Assembly (NCBI GenBank): GCA_024809215.1
Contig: JANUBW010000006.1
Coordinates: 124,936 to 188,935, forward strand
Direction: 5' to 3'
Source of the DNA: Niastella sp. OAS944
Lineage (GTDB): Bacteria; Bacteroidota; Bacteroidia; Chitinophagales; Chitinophagaceae
DNA length: 64,000 bases
The position numbers were made by a program, and so were the translations under genes. The notes under the pieces are model-generated. The model saw only the letters and a program-made list of their open reading frames with translations. It did no database searches and was not told the origin of the DNA. Shown here one piece after another: positions 7,631 to 16,627 of this stretch; within the stretch, counting starts at the first letter, position 1; the number at the start of each line of letters is the position of its first letter.

Positions 7631-10600
7631 TTAAAGTGTGATGTCGATTCCAAAATTCACCACCTTCATAATAGGATACCAGTTACCATTTATTTCATTT
7701 ATCTCTGGGTCAACGTCGGCATCTCTCAGTTTATCAAAGGTGATCATGTTCATGCCCTGTACGTATACACGGGTGCGCTGTAAACCTGCCCGTTTCATCC
7801 ATTTCGAAGGCAGGTAATAACCTACTTCAAAATTCTTGAGCCGCAGGTATTGGGCGTTGAACATGAACAGGCTGCTGTTGTATTGTTTGTTATTGTCGTA
7901 TTTGCCGTAATGCAGCGCCGGGTATGTGGCCGTTGCGGCAGTTTCAGGCGTCCAGCGTTTCAGGTGCATGGGTTTTACTTTACCCACTTCATCATTTTGA
8001 TAAATAGGGAAGTCGTAAGTGGCTGGTCCGCCCAACAACAATGAAGTGTGCGTGGCACCCTGGAACAGGATACTCAGGTCAAACGATTTATAGCGGAAGT
8101 TCATGGGAATGCCAAACTGAATTTCAGGAACACGCGGATAACCTTTTGCTATACGGTCGTTCAGGTCGGTGATCTGGCCGTCGCCATCTATGTCAACATA
8201 CTTTACATCGCCGGGCAGTACGGTACCCCATTTTTGAAACCCGGTACCATTGTTCATTTTGTTCAGGTCATCGGCTTCTTTCTGGCTGTTGATGAACCCG
8301 TCGAACTGGTAAACAAATGGCTGACCCACCGGATTGCCGGTACGATATTGCCATTCAAAGTTGCGCAACACTTCCCGCTGGTATTTTATCTTGTTGCGTG
8401 CAAAGGAGAAGTTAGGGCGAATGGTATAGGTAAAATTGCTGCCTATTTTATCGCTCCAGGAAACTTCAAAATCAAACCCTCTGTTGTTTACGATACCCAC
8501 ATTCAACAATGGAGCGGCGGTTCCCACAAGCGAAGGGAAGCCCTGTTTATCGGCGCCGCTAAGATCGGTTATAATGTCGTACCGATGTTCATGGAACATG
8601 TCGAGCGTAATAGTAAGTCGACGGTTCAACAGTTCGAGGTCGATACCGATATTCATTTTGCGCGCTTTTTCCCAGGTAAGAATAGGGTTGGCCAACCGGC
8701 CCGGACGAATACCACCGGGGTTCTGGTTATTTTGAGTGCCAAAGTTGTACGAATCGCCTGAGTTATTATAGAACTGCAGGTAGCCGAAGCGGTTATCACT
8801 GGGGTTAGAACCTGCCTGATCGTTGCCAACCAAACCATAGGAGCCACGCAGCTTTAACATATCTAACCAACCCTGTGTGCTTTGCATAAAGCTTTCATTA
8901 CTTACAACCCAGCCAATAGAGGCTGCGGGGAATTTGCCATACCGGTTGCCCGGTGCAAAGTTTTCGGAACCATTATAACCCATGTTGAATTCGGCCAAAT
9001 AACGCTGGTCGAAGTTGTAGGTAATACGGCCCGATACGCCCTGGTAGCAAAATGGCACTTCATTGTTCTTTATTCTGATAGAGCGGTTGGCCAGTATAAG
9101 GCCCGATACATTGTGTTTTCCAAATGTGCGTAAGTAATCGAGTTTCATTTGATAATAGGTTCGGCCAACTTCATCGTCGCGCGAATAAGTATTACCAAGG
9201 GTATTATCAGTTGAACGGCGTGGCGTGCTGTAGGCGCCGGTATAATGGCCTCCTTTCATAAACACATCAACACCATCTGTAGGGTAAAAAGTGGCATAAC
9301 CGGGGTATACGCGATACCCTTGCGATTCGGTAGGTACCGAACGTGTTACCCAGTAACCGCCCTGGCGGTCGTAAGAGAACATGCCCTCCAGCTTCAACCC
9401 CCTGGTAAGTGCATCGAGCTTGTAACCCATAATGAACGAACCGTCGAGATAATTTACGCGTTGATTAAGATAGCCGGTTTTCGACAGTTCGCCCAGCATA
9501 TTGAAACGATAGGTTTGGGTGCCAAACAACATGCCGTTAGGGAAACTTACATTGTATGCCTTATTGGCGGGATTGTCGTTTGATTCCAATACAATTGGGT
9601 AAATAGGTGGCTGGGTATTGGCAATTTCCATCACCCGCGCCGCCGTGGTGCCGGGTGCATTACGATCGGTAAGACGTACCCCCAATATTAAAGTGGCATA
9701 TAAGGAGTTGGTAATGTCTACGTCGATATTTGATCGAAAATTATATCGCTTGAAGATGGACTGAGTTTTATAGGGGTCGCTGATGGTTTGTTTGTAGTTA
9801 CCGTTCTGTTGAAAATAATTACCCATTATAAAATACCGGGCCTTGTTGCTGCCGCCCTGTATGGTTAAGCTGTAATCTTGTTGATAGCCCGGTTTGAAAG
9901 CGAAATCGAAGTAGTCGATATTATAACCAAGGCCGTCGCTATTGTCGCCTTTTGCTTTTCTGTAATTATCTATTTGCTCCTGGGTGAACAGGTTCAGCGT
10001 GCCGGGCGATACGCCGGGATTATCGTTTATCTTGGCTTCGTTGAACAACATGGCATAATCGGCCGAGCCCAGGTAACTGGGAAAATGTACGGGGCTGTTG
10101 ACGCCGTTGGAGATCTTTAAATTCAGCGAGGCTTTTTCCGATGCTTTACCACGTTTGGTAGTAATTACAATAACGCCGTTGGCGCCACGTACGCCAAAAA
10201 CAGCGGTTGCCGAGGCATCTTTCAATATCGTAAAGCTTTCAATTTCATCGGCGCTTAAATAGTTTAACGATCGTTCTACACCATCTACTATTACTATTGG
10301 CCGGGCATTTCCATAAGTGCCTATGCCGCGAATGTAAATATCGCTTACATCAACGCCTGGTTCACCGCCGGCAAACTGGTTTACATTCAAACCGGGTAAG
10401 CGGCCTGCCAATGCATTGGTTAAGTTGGCGGTTGGGCTTTGCTGTAATTCTTTTGAAGAAATAGCTGCAACGGCGCCGGTAACCGTTACCTTTTTTTGCG
10501 TGCCATAACCAACCACCACCACATCTTTCAGGTTCTGTGCATCTTCTTTTAAAGTAATGGCTAAGGTGCTTCGGCCCTGTAACGCTACTTCCTGCGACTG

Positions 10601-11167
10601 GTAGCCGATAAAGGAAAATACAAGTGTTGCTTCGGCATAAGGAACGTTCAGTGAAAAGCGTCCTTCACGGTCGGTGACGGTGCCGGTTGATGCACCGCGT
10701 ACCATTACCGATACCCCTGGCAATGGCAGCGAGTTGGCGTTCAACACCTGTCCGGTAACGGTGAGCGCTGGCGCAGGCGTTTCATAGCTTGCGTGTTCGA
10801 TCATTTTTTTTTGAACAGGCGGCGCGTTGTAAAGCAAAATCTGCTTTTCGTCAATGACACTGAACAAAATGCCGATGGGGGTCAATACATTGGTGAAAAG
10901 CTCCGCCAGCTTTTTATTTACCAGGCGGCACGAAACCTTTTTATTAAGGTTAATAATGTCGCTGCTGTAAATAAAAGAAACCCCGGTTTGCTGTTGAATT
11001 TCGCGCAGTACTTTTTTTACTTCAACCTGGTCAATGCTCAGGTTTACTTTTTTGTCGAGTATATTTTGCGCATTGGCCTGAACGGTATTGCTACAGGCAA
11101 TGGTAAGCGCCAGTTGCCATAGGAACAGGCGGGCAAAGAATAGAAGTCGCAATCGTTCTTTTCTCAT
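7631..11167 (-). CDS. SusC/RagA family TonB-linked outer-membrane transporter with STN domain
   Basis: TonB-dependent barrel that imports a bulky nutrient together with the SusD lipoprotein. I chose the ATG at 11167 (MRKERLRLLFF) over an upstream TTG because it gives a signal peptide ending near ANA|Q. Layout: signal 1-33, STN (secretin/TonB short N-terminal) domain about 41-105, carboxypeptidase-regulatory-like domain about 135-208 (GVSVMVRGASTGTVTDREG), TonB-box region DVVVVGYGTQKK 215-226, plug about 230-345, then the barrel to residue 1178. The STN domain is the part that talks to a FecR anti-sigma factor, and the fecR gene is the next gene upstream on the same strand, so this is probably a signalling transducer. 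Downstream is susD. Confidence 0.95.
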   Translation of the reverse strand: MRKERLRLLFFARLFLWQLALTIACSNTVQANAQNILDKKVNLSIDQVEVKKVLREIQQQTGVSFIYSSDIINLNKKVSCRLVNKKLAELFTNVLTPIGILFSVIDEKQILLYNAPPVQKKMIEHASYETPAPALTVTGQVLNANSLPLPGVSVMVRGASTGTVTDREGRFSLNVPYAEATLVFSFIGYQSQEVALQGRSTLAITLKEDAQNLKDVVVVGYGTQKKVTVTGAVAAISSKELQQSPTANLTNALAGRLPGLNVNQFAGGEPGVDVSDIYIRGIGTYGNARPIVIVDGVERSLNYLSADEIESFTILKDASATAVFGVRGANGVIVITTKRGKASEKASLNLKISNGVNSPVHFPSYLGSADYAMLFNEAKINDNPGVSPGTLNLFTQEQIDNYRKAKGDNSDGLGYNIDYFDFAFKPGYQQDYSLTIQGGSNKARYFIMGNYFQQNGNYKQTISDPYKTQSIFKRYNFRSNIDVDITNSLYATLILGVRLTDRNAPGTTAARVMEIANTQPPIYPIVLESNDNPANKAYNVSFPNGMLFGTQTYRFNMLGELSKTGYLNQRVNYLDGSFIMGYKLDALTRGLKLEGMFSYDRQGGYWVTRSVPTESQGYRVYPGYATFYPTDGVDVFMKGGHYTGAYSTPRRSTDNTLGNTYSRDDEVGRTYYQMKLDYLRTFGKHNVSGLILANRSIRIKNNEVPFCYQGVSGRITYNFDQRYLAEFNMGYNGSENFAPGNRYGKFPAASIGWVVSNESFMQSTQGWLDMLKLRGSYGLVGNDQAGSNPSDNRFGYLQFYNNSGDSYNFGTQNNQNPGGIRPGRLANPILTWEKARKMNIGIDLELLNRRLTITLDMFHEHRYDIITDLSGADKQGFPSLVGTAAPLLNVGIVNNRGFDFEVSWSDKIGSNFTYTIRPNFSFARNKIKYQREVLRNFEWQYRTGNPVGQPFVYQFDGFINSQKEADDLNKMNNGTGFQKWGTVLPGDVKYVDIDGDGQITDLNDRIAKGYPRVPEIQFGIPMNFRYKSFDLSILFQGATHTSLLLGGPATYDFPIYQNDEVGKVKPMHLKRWTPETAATATYPALHYGKYDNNKQYNSSLFMFNAQYLRLKNFEVGYYLPSKWMKRAGLQRTRVYVQGMNMITFDKLRDADVDPEINEINGNWYPIMKVVNFGIDITL

Positions 11168-11321
11168 AGTGACAGTTTTTACATTCAATAATTAGGTTGC
11201 AGTTGTTGGTTTTTATTTATACAATAAAAGGCCTGGCCGCATAATACAGCATCAATACACCGCGGCGGGCCGGTATTTTCTATTTAACGGTTTTGAATTG
11301 TTGTAATAGCAGCGCTGTTAG

Positions 11322-12386
11322 TCACTGGTCCTGGTTTCTTTTTAAGATAATTTGCGAGCCGTTTATCTCGTATGTTGTTTGTGTTGATTTGCAAATGATC
11401 TCTAATTGTACAAACAGGTTGTGGCTTGAAAGATCGCCGGTGAAGTGAAGCCCGGCAATAGCTGCATTCTCAGATGTTATCAGAATGCCATAGGCGTCGC
11501 TCAGGGCCTGCAATACCTGCTGCATCTCTGCTTCTTCAAATACAAATTGGTCATTACTGTTTGTGTTGGCTGTACTGTTTAGCGGTTTTGTTTTTGGCAG
11601 GGGTAGGGGATTATCAACAATGCCGGCTATTAGTTGATTACGTTCGGCATTGAACGTTACTTTTTTGTTGCGGGTCAATACAACCTGGTTAGTGCTGTCT
11701 GCAACTGTACTTTCTTCTTCAGTACGTTTGTATACAAGCACTTTGCCGGTAACAACGGCCACCTCTGTATTCCAGTTTGTACTATTTTGTGTAATGTTAA
11801 AACTGGTGCCCAGCACTTCTGTGGTAAGCTCATTGTTCAGGTGTACCTTAAAATGTTTTTGCGGGTTATGGTGCACATTGAAAAAAGCGCTTCCATGCAA
11901 ATACACCTCACGCGTGGCGCCGGTAAACGCCGTCGGATAATATATGGTTGCGCCGGGTTGCAGGGTAATAAGGCTGCTGTCGGCCAGCTGAAACTTTTGT
12001 TCTGCATTTGTTGTATTTGCCAGGCTATCGTAACTGGCCCGGGGTTGAACCAGTGCCAGCCGGTTGTTTTTATGTACCGGTTGCCGGTACAATACAATGG
12101 CTGAAGCTATTATTGCCAATACGGCTGCCGCTGCGGCTACACGGATCCAGGTGCGTGGGGTGATCGATATTACCTTCGCTGTTTGCGTTGTATTGGGTAC
12201 CTGTACGTTGGTTGTAATGGTGTTCCATAGCCTTGCTTCTATCAGTGACCTTTCTGCATTCGACAAATGCAGATCACTGTTAGTGATCAGTTTATTGTAC
12301 CATTCCAATATAAGCTTTTCCTCCTCTTCGGTACATTCACCGGCTAGGTACTTTTGCAATAAGTGATCGAAGTTCGACTGGCTCAA
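11322..12386 (-). CDS. FecR family anti-sigma factor
   Basis: Membrane-spanning regulator that holds an ECF sigma factor inactive until the STN domain of the partner SusC protein signals. Residues 1-80 form the cytoplasmic sigma-binding part (FDHLLQKYLAGECTEEEE), 83-100 a single membrane helix, about 120-220 the FecR domain (VYLHGSAFFNVHHNP, LGTSFNI), and about 285-350 a DUF4974-like C-terminal domain. No ATG is available at the expected start; TTG at 12386 fits family N-termini and follows the 16-bp terminator hairpin at 12471-12508. The SusC gene follows after 154 bp. Unusually, a T9SS cargo gene separates it from the sigma factor gene. Confidence 0.93.
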   Translation of the reverse strand: MSQSNFDHLLQKYLAGECTEEEEKLILEWYNKLITNSDLHLSNAERSLIEARLWNTITTNVQVPNTTQTAKVISITPRTWIRVAAAAAVLAIIASAIVLYRQPVHKNNRLALVQPRASYDSLANTTNAEQKFQLADSSLITLQPGATIYYPTAFTGATREVYLHGSAFFNVHHNPQKHFKVHLNNELTTEVLGTSFNITQNSTNWNTEVAVVTGKVLVYKRTEEESTVADSTNQVVLTRNKKVTFNAERNQLIAGIVDNPLPLPKTKPLNSTANTNSNDQFVFEEAEMQQVLQALSDAYGILITSENAAIAGLHFTGDLSSHNLFVQLEIICKSTQTTYEINGSQIILKRNQDQ

Positions 12387-12470
12387 TACGGGTGTTTTAT
12401 ATATGACGTGGGGGTAAAGGGTATCCCTAAAGGTTAAAAATATTTTTTTTTAAAAGGGGAGCCCGGGAAA

Positions 12471-12508
12471 TAAAACACCCCATAAGCGCCGGCTTATGGG
12501 GTGTTTTA
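12471..12508 (-). terminator. Strong terminator after the T9SS propeller gene
   Basis: Perfect 16-bp arms TAAAACACCCCATAAG (12471-12486) and CTTATGGGGTGTTTTA (12493-12508) around a 6-base loop. On the minus strand it lies 19 bp after the stop of the T9SS propeller gene and upstream of fecR, so it should separate the two transcripts. Confidence 0.88.
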
Positions 12509-12526
12509 AAATGAATATATGAAGGC

Positions 12527-14542
12527 TTATCTTTTCAGGAATGTCTTTGTCTGTTTCGTTTGTTTGCCGCTTACAATTAAATAGTATTGTCCTGGCGGCA
12601 GTTGTTGAATGTTTATTGGGTATGAGATGTTTTCGGTAAGTTCCACTGTTTGCTTTTGCCAAACACGCCCGTTGCCGTCAACAACCTGAAAGGTTACCTT
12701 TTCGTTTTCATTTACCTGCACATATATAGTATTGCCGGCCGGGTTAGGCGATAACTGCAGGGCAGGTGGGGTAACAGGGGTGCTTATAACGTTGGTGGTA
12801 TCGGTAATGGGTTTTCTTTTTACAGACACTGCATTGCTATATGTAAACTGGCCATTCTTATTTATTATTTTCAACCGGTAAAAATTGGTATCTACCACCT
12901 GTGTATCGGTATAATTGTAGTTATTGGTATAGGCACCGTTATTAGCAGCAGCTACAGATCCAATGCCAGCATAAATTAAACTGTCTGTACTTTTTTCAAC
13001 TGAATAGGACGCAATGGTTTCATCAACGATCGTTTGCCATTGCAGTAGTACATTGGTTTTATTATCAGTAGCCTTAAATTGCTGCAATTTAAACTCCAAA
13101 GCGGGGTTAAAGAGATGCAAAACGAAAACATCACTTACGCCTGTGAACGGCAGGTTCTGTGTTCCGGGGCCGGGGTCCATATCGGGTGTGTTCCAATAAT
13201 GGCCGGTGAGGTAAATATTGTCGTTGCCTTTTACTGCAAGGGCGCCAGTGTACTCATCGCCGGAGCCGCCGCCTATGGTATATCCCCACACATAATTGCC
13301 CGAAGCATCGAGTTTGGAAATATAGATATCAAAATAGAATGAGCCGCCAGCCGCAGTACGGTTTTGAACGCCGGGACCGGGATCAAGATCGATGGTGTAT
13401 CTGAAATGCCCTGTTGTGTATACATTGCCTAACGTATCGAGTGCCAGGTTGCCTGGAAATTCATGGTCGGTTCCACCCATTCCCTTAGCCCAGAGATAAT
13501 TGCCCGCCGCATTAAGTTTGAGAATGTACATATCTGAACCGCCGTTTGATGTAAGGGTATGGGTGCCCGTGCCGGGATCGAAATCTGCTGTACCATCAAA
13601 AGTACCCATTACATGTACATTGCCCGAGGTGTCAACAGCTACTGAAAAGGCCTGGTCGTATTGGGAGCTGCCTATTTTTTGGGCCCAAACATAATTGCCT
13701 GCAGCATTCAGTTTGCAAACAAAACCATCTATGCTGCCATACGGTGTAATGATCGCTGTGCCCGGGCCAGGGTCAAAATCGATAGGGCCTACCTGAAAAT
13801 CACCGGCAACATAAATATTACCAGTAGCATCGAGGGCTATAGACTTGGCTACACCACTACCAGTACCATTCATACTTTTGGCCCACACATAATTGCCCGA
13901 AGAATCGAGTTTGGAAACAAAAATAGCATTGTACCCTGCCGAATTAAGTGTTTGTGAGTTGGGCCCGGGGTCAAAGTCAACTACTCCCCAATAATAGCCT
14001 GTGGTAAATACATTGCCTTTGGCGTCTACAGCTATACCATTGCCAACAGCAAATACGTCGCCACCAATTTTTTTACCCCAAACGTAATTGCCTGCAGCAT
14101 TTAATTTAATGATAAACAGATCGATATTACTGGTAGCTGTAACCATTTGAACACCGCTGGTAGGGTCAAAGTCTACCGTTCCTCTGAACCAGCCGGTGAT
14201 ATAAACATTACCGGCAGCATCTACTGCTACAGCATGCGCTTCTGCACTGGTGTTGTCACCGCCTATATTTCTGGCCCAAACAAAATTACCTGAAGCATCC
14301 AGTTTGCACACATAGGCATCAACTGCGCCAATTGATTGAATATCGTAGTGGCCGGGGCCAGGGTCAAAGTCGGCGGTATCGGCAAAGCTGCCTGCTGTAT
14401 AGGAATTACCGGAGGCGTCGGCTGTGATGGCAAACCCCGATTCTGCACCCGGGCCAGCCAGCGCTTTTGCCCAATGATAGCTGGGTTGCGCATAACACAG
14501 TGTGGCTGCAAACAAAAGAATAAGGGATAGAATGAGTCTCAT
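12527..14542 (-). CDS. T9SS-secreted SBBP-repeat (beta-propeller-like) protein
   Basis: Predicted secreted or surface protein of 671 residues. I chose the ATG at 14542, which gives a signal peptide MRLILSLILLFAATLCYAQ; the frame extends upstream only via TTG. Residues about 25-480 hold roughly nine SBBP-type repeats, each with a D(A/S)SGN(V/I)Y.TG strand and a DFDPGPG loop, which probably fold as a beta-propeller. A fibronectin-like stretch (about 495-590) follows, and the C-terminus (LSPNPAGNTIYVQV ... KTFLKR) is a type A T9SS sorting domain. It has its own near-consensus promoter (14577-14608) and terminator and is wedged between the ECF sigma and FecR genes. Function unknown. Confidence 0.9.
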   Translation of the reverse strand: MRLILSLILLFAATLCYAQPSYHWAKALAGPGAESGFAITADASGNSYTAGSFADTADFDPGPGHYDIQSIGAVDAYVCKLDASGNFVWARNIGGDNTSAEAHAVAVDAAGNVYITGWFRGTVDFDPTSGVQMVTATSNIDLFIIKLNAAGNYVWGKKIGGDVFAVGNGIAVDAKGNVFTTGYYWGVVDFDPGPNSQTLNSAGYNAIFVSKLDSSGNYVWAKSMNGTGSGVAKSIALDATGNIYVAGDFQVGPIDFDPGPGTAIITPYGSIDGFVCKLNAAGNYVWAQKIGSSQYDQAFSVAVDTSGNVHVMGTFDGTADFDPGTGTHTLTSNGGSDMYILKLNAAGNYLWAKGMGGTDHEFPGNLALDTLGNVYTTGHFRYTIDLDPGPGVQNRTAAGGSFYFDIYISKLDASGNYVWGYTIGGGSGDEYTGALAVKGNDNIYLTGHYWNTPDMDPGPGTQNLPFTGVSDVFVLHLFNPALEFKLQQFKATDNKTNVLLQWQTIVDETIASYSVEKSTDSLIYAGIGSVAAANNGAYTNNYNYTDTQVVDTNFYRLKIINKNGQFTYSNAVSVKRKPITDTTNVISTPVTPPALQLSPNPAGNTIYVQVNENEKVTFQVVDGNGRVWQKQTVELTENISYPINIQQLPPGQYYLIVSGKQTKQTKTFLKR

Positions 14543-14576
14543 TTGGTTGGGAGTTAGGGCGTATAAAATGGTTATA

Positions 14577-14608
14577 CGAAGATAGAAAGACAAACAATCA
14601 CATGCAAA
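14577..14608 (-). promoter_or_regulatory. Putative Bacteroidota sigma-A promoter for the T9SS propeller gene
   Basis: On the minus strand TTTG (14605-14608), a 20-bp spacer, then TATCTTCG (14577-14584), one mismatch from the Bacteroidota -7 consensus TAnnTTTG. The start codon is 35 bp further on. Confidence 0.4.
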
Positions 14609-14636
14609 CGCAGCCTCCTTAATTTGCTGAGTTGTA

Positions 14637-15200
14637 TTATAGTAAAGTGGTATAGGTGTTCAGGTAGTTTCGCAGGTGCCTGCGTAATAGTTTGAGCGAG
14701 CGCGTAATATGGTATTCAACCGCTTTTTCGGTGAGTTGCATATGACCGGCAATTTCTTTTACCGATTTATGTTCGTAGCGGCTTAGTTTAAAAATAATCT
14801 GGGTTTTTTCGGGGAGCTCGTGCAGGTGGTTCTCTATAAGCACTAATAATTGTTCCTGGTCTATTCCGTTATCTGTATCGCTTGTAGTTGTTGCCGTTTG
14901 GTAGTTTTGCAGGAATTTATCTTTAACGGCCTGCTGACGATGAAAGTCGATGGCCATGTTGCGAAGGGAAATGGTAAGAAAGGCGCCCCAGTTCTTTACC
15001 TGCAAATTGGCGCGGTTGCGCCAGATCTTTTCAAACAGGTTCTGTACCAGTTCTTCCGAGTCGGGGCCCGAATGGGTGTATTTAAAAGCTACACAATATA
15101 ACTGGTACCAGTATTTTTTATACAATGCTTCAAATGCGGCCATGCCGTCCCGTAGCAGAGACAAATCATTGTCACTATGTGAACTAAAGCCGGCAAACAT
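14637..15200 (-). CDS. ECF RNA polymerase sigma factor (RpoE/FecI type)
   Basis: 187-residue alternative sigma factor. Region 2 spans about residues 22-95 (FEALYKKYWYQLYCVAFKYT, SEELVQNLFEKIWRNR, FLTISLRNMAIDFHR) and region 4 about 122-178 (LPEKTQIIFKLSRYEHKSVKEIA with the LTEKAVEYHITRSL recognition helix). The start ATG is 15200. In Bacteroidota such factors are controlled by a FecR protein and drive a susC/susD pair; those genes lie downstream on the same strand, but one T9SS gene intervenes. It is preceded by the terminator at 15289-15324, so it begins a new transcript. Confidence 0.93.
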   Translation of the reverse strand: MFAGFSSHSDNDLSLLRDGMAAFEALYKKYWYQLYCVAFKYTHSGPDSEELVQNLFEKIWRNRANLQVKNWGAFLTISLRNMAIDFHRQQAVKDKFLQNYQTATTTSDTDNGIDQEQLLVLIENHLHELPEKTQIIFKLSRYEHKSVKEIAGHMQLTEKAVEYHITRSLKLLRRHLRNYLNTYTTLL

Positions 15201-15288
15201 ACATTTAGAAGGAAAGGGTTTACGTTCAATTTTACCTGAAAGTATGTGTTTTTTGCCAGATAAAAAACGATTTTGCTAAAAAGATAGC

Positions 15289-15324
15289 AAATGCCGGCAG
15301 TTGTAAGTTTGGCTGCCGGCATTT
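15289..15324 (-). terminator. Terminator of the SnoaL-like lipoprotein gene
   Basis: Perfect 12-bp arms AAATGCCGGCAG (15289-15300) and CTGCCGGCATTT (15313-15324) with a 12-base loop, 10 bp beyond the stop codon of the minus-strand gene ending at 15334. Confidence 0.85.
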
Positions 15325-15333
15325 ATATTCAAA

Positions 15334-15846
15334 TTATTTGTGTGGGGCCATGTTGCTATTGCCTATATCACGATAAATTTTCCAACCGTCGCCCTCGGGC
15401 TTCCATACAACCACATATTTACCTTTATCGAGTGTTTTATTGCCATCGCCAATCATTTCATACATGCCTGTTTCAACAAGCAGTTCGGCATTGCCGGTAA
15501 GGTCAACGGTATTAATTTTCAATTCTTTCATGCCCATTCTGATGGCGCCGCCCCATGCATTTGCAATGGCTGCGCCTTTAAATGGTTCGCTGTTATCGAA
15601 CATGGCCCAGCCATCAGAGGCATAGTGTGCAGCTAAAGCATTGGAGTCGCCCTTTTTTGCTTCTTCACTAAATTTTGCGTTGTCACTTTCAATCCATGCT
15701 TTTGCTTTGTTCATGTCGAAAGCAGTGGCGGTAGCAACGGTATCGCCCATGGTATTGTGATCTGTTTTTTCGGTGGCTGTTTCCTGGCACGACGTTGCAA
15801 ACATCAATACACCGGAAAATAAAAATAGTGCGCAATGTTTTTTCAT
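15334..15846 (-). CDS. SnoaL/NTF2-like (DUF4440-type) lipoprotein
   Basis: 170-residue lipoprotein: MKKHCALFLFSGVLMFATSC with lipobox Cys20, a short linker, then a domain from about residue 45 with the NTF2-like pattern (ALAAHYASDGWAMFDNSEPFKGAAIANAW in the helix-loop part, then strands ending YVVVWKPEGDGWKIYRDIGNSN). Proteins of this fold bind small molecules or act as ketosteroid-isomerase-like enzymes; the role here is unknown. It is monocistronic, with its own terminator, and a perfect FNR/CRP-box-like palindrome lies 63 bp upstream of its start. Confidence 0.8.
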   Translation of the reverse strand: MKKHCALFLFSGVLMFATSCQETATEKTDHNTMGDTVATATAFDMNKAKAWIESDNAKFSEEAKKGDSNALAAHYASDGWAMFDNSEPFKGAAIANAWGGAIRMGMKELKINTVDLTGNAELLVETGMYEMIGDGNKTLDKGKYVVVWKPEGDGWKIYRDIGNSNMAPHK

Positions 15847-15908
15847 GTTGTTGGTTTTGTACTAAGGTATGCGCATTATAAATGTAAATGGGGTGAGTGA
15901 ATTGGATA

Positions 15909-15922
15909 TTGATCGCGATCAA
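15909..15922. promoter_or_regulatory. FNR/CRP-family box-like palindrome
   Basis: TTGATCGCGATCAA is a perfect palindrome and matches the FNR consensus TTGATnnnnATCAA exactly. It lies in the 215-bp divergent region between the SnoaL-like lipoprotein gene (63 bp away) and the tail-collar gene. Whether the host has a matching Crp/Fnr regulator cannot be seen here. Confidence 0.4.
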
Positions 15923-16061
15923 ATAAATGTTGTGTGTTATTGTGAATACAACACTAACACACAAGTGAAAAGCTGACCATTATCAACTTTCTGCATGATC
16001 TTCGAATATTAAATTGTGCTAATTTTAAATCACCATTTTCTCACCATTAATCAACTTATTT

Positions 16062-16598
16062 ATGGAAGGTACTATTGGAACCATACAATTGTTTGCCGGA
16101 AACTTCGCTCCAAGGGGCTGGGCCTTGTGCCAGGGGCAACTGCTGTCAATTTCAACGAATACCGCTTTATTCTCAATTCTTGGAACCGTTTATGGCGGCG
16201 ATGGACGTACTACTTTTGCGTTGCCTGATCTGCGGGGGCGGGTACCTGTTGGTCAGGGACAGGGACCAGGTTTAAGCGCCTGGCCATTAGGGCAATCTTT
16301 AGGTGTTGAAACTGTTTCGTTAATCCAGAATCAAATGCCTGCTCATAACCATTTGGTTGAAGTAAGCGGCAGTACGGCAAACTCTGATTCTGCAAACAAC
16401 AATTATCTCGCCATGTCAAATGCGACCTATGGTGGTGACACAATTCCTGTAAATACGTATAACGGTACGCCTACTGCAACACTGGCTCCTAATAGTATCA
16501 GTGTTTCCGGCGGTAGCCAGCCGCACGAAAACCGACAGCCTTCGCTGTGCTTGAACTACATTATTTGCGTAGAGGGGTTTTTCCCGTCCAGAAATTAA
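16062..16598 (+). CDS. Phage tail-collar / microcystin-dependent protein (MdpB-like)
   Basis: 178-residue protein of the tail-collar family found in phage tail fibres and in bacterial microcystin-dependent proteins. Marks are GTIQLFAGNFAPRGWALCQG at the start, then LFSILGTVYGGDGRTTFALPDLRGRVPVG, the HNH-like QMPAHNHLVEV, and a C-terminal QPSLCLNYIICVEGFFPSRN, all standard for the family. The gene opens a three-gene plus-strand cluster (29 bp and 12 bp gaps) with a formyltransferase-like enzyme and a T9SS protein. No other phage genes are present, so this is a host-encoded version rather than a prophage. Function unknown. Confidence 0.9.
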   Translation: MEGTIGTIQLFAGNFAPRGWALCQGQLLSISTNTALFSILGTVYGGDGRTTFALPDLRGRVPVGQGQGPGLSAWPLGQSLGVETVSLIQNQMPAHNHLVEVSGSTANSDSANNNYLAMSNATYGGDTIPVNTYNGTPTATLAPNSISVSGGSQPHENRQPSLCLNYIICVEGFFPSRN

Positions 16599-16627
16599 GG
16601 AACTCCTGATTTGTGCCTGTAAGTAAT

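Noticed and set aside
8048..8761. Plus-strand 237-codon frame opposite the susC-like gene
   Set aside because: It lies entirely antisense to a clear TonB-dependent transporter gene and has no recognisable features.
11270..11295. GC-rich hairpin after fecR as a terminator
   Set aside because: Arms are short with mismatches and no T run follows; fecR and susC could equally be cotranscribed.
16062..16598. Prophage remnant based on the tail-collar protein
   Set aside because: No integrase, capsid, terminase or other phage gene is nearby, and this family has many host-encoded members.
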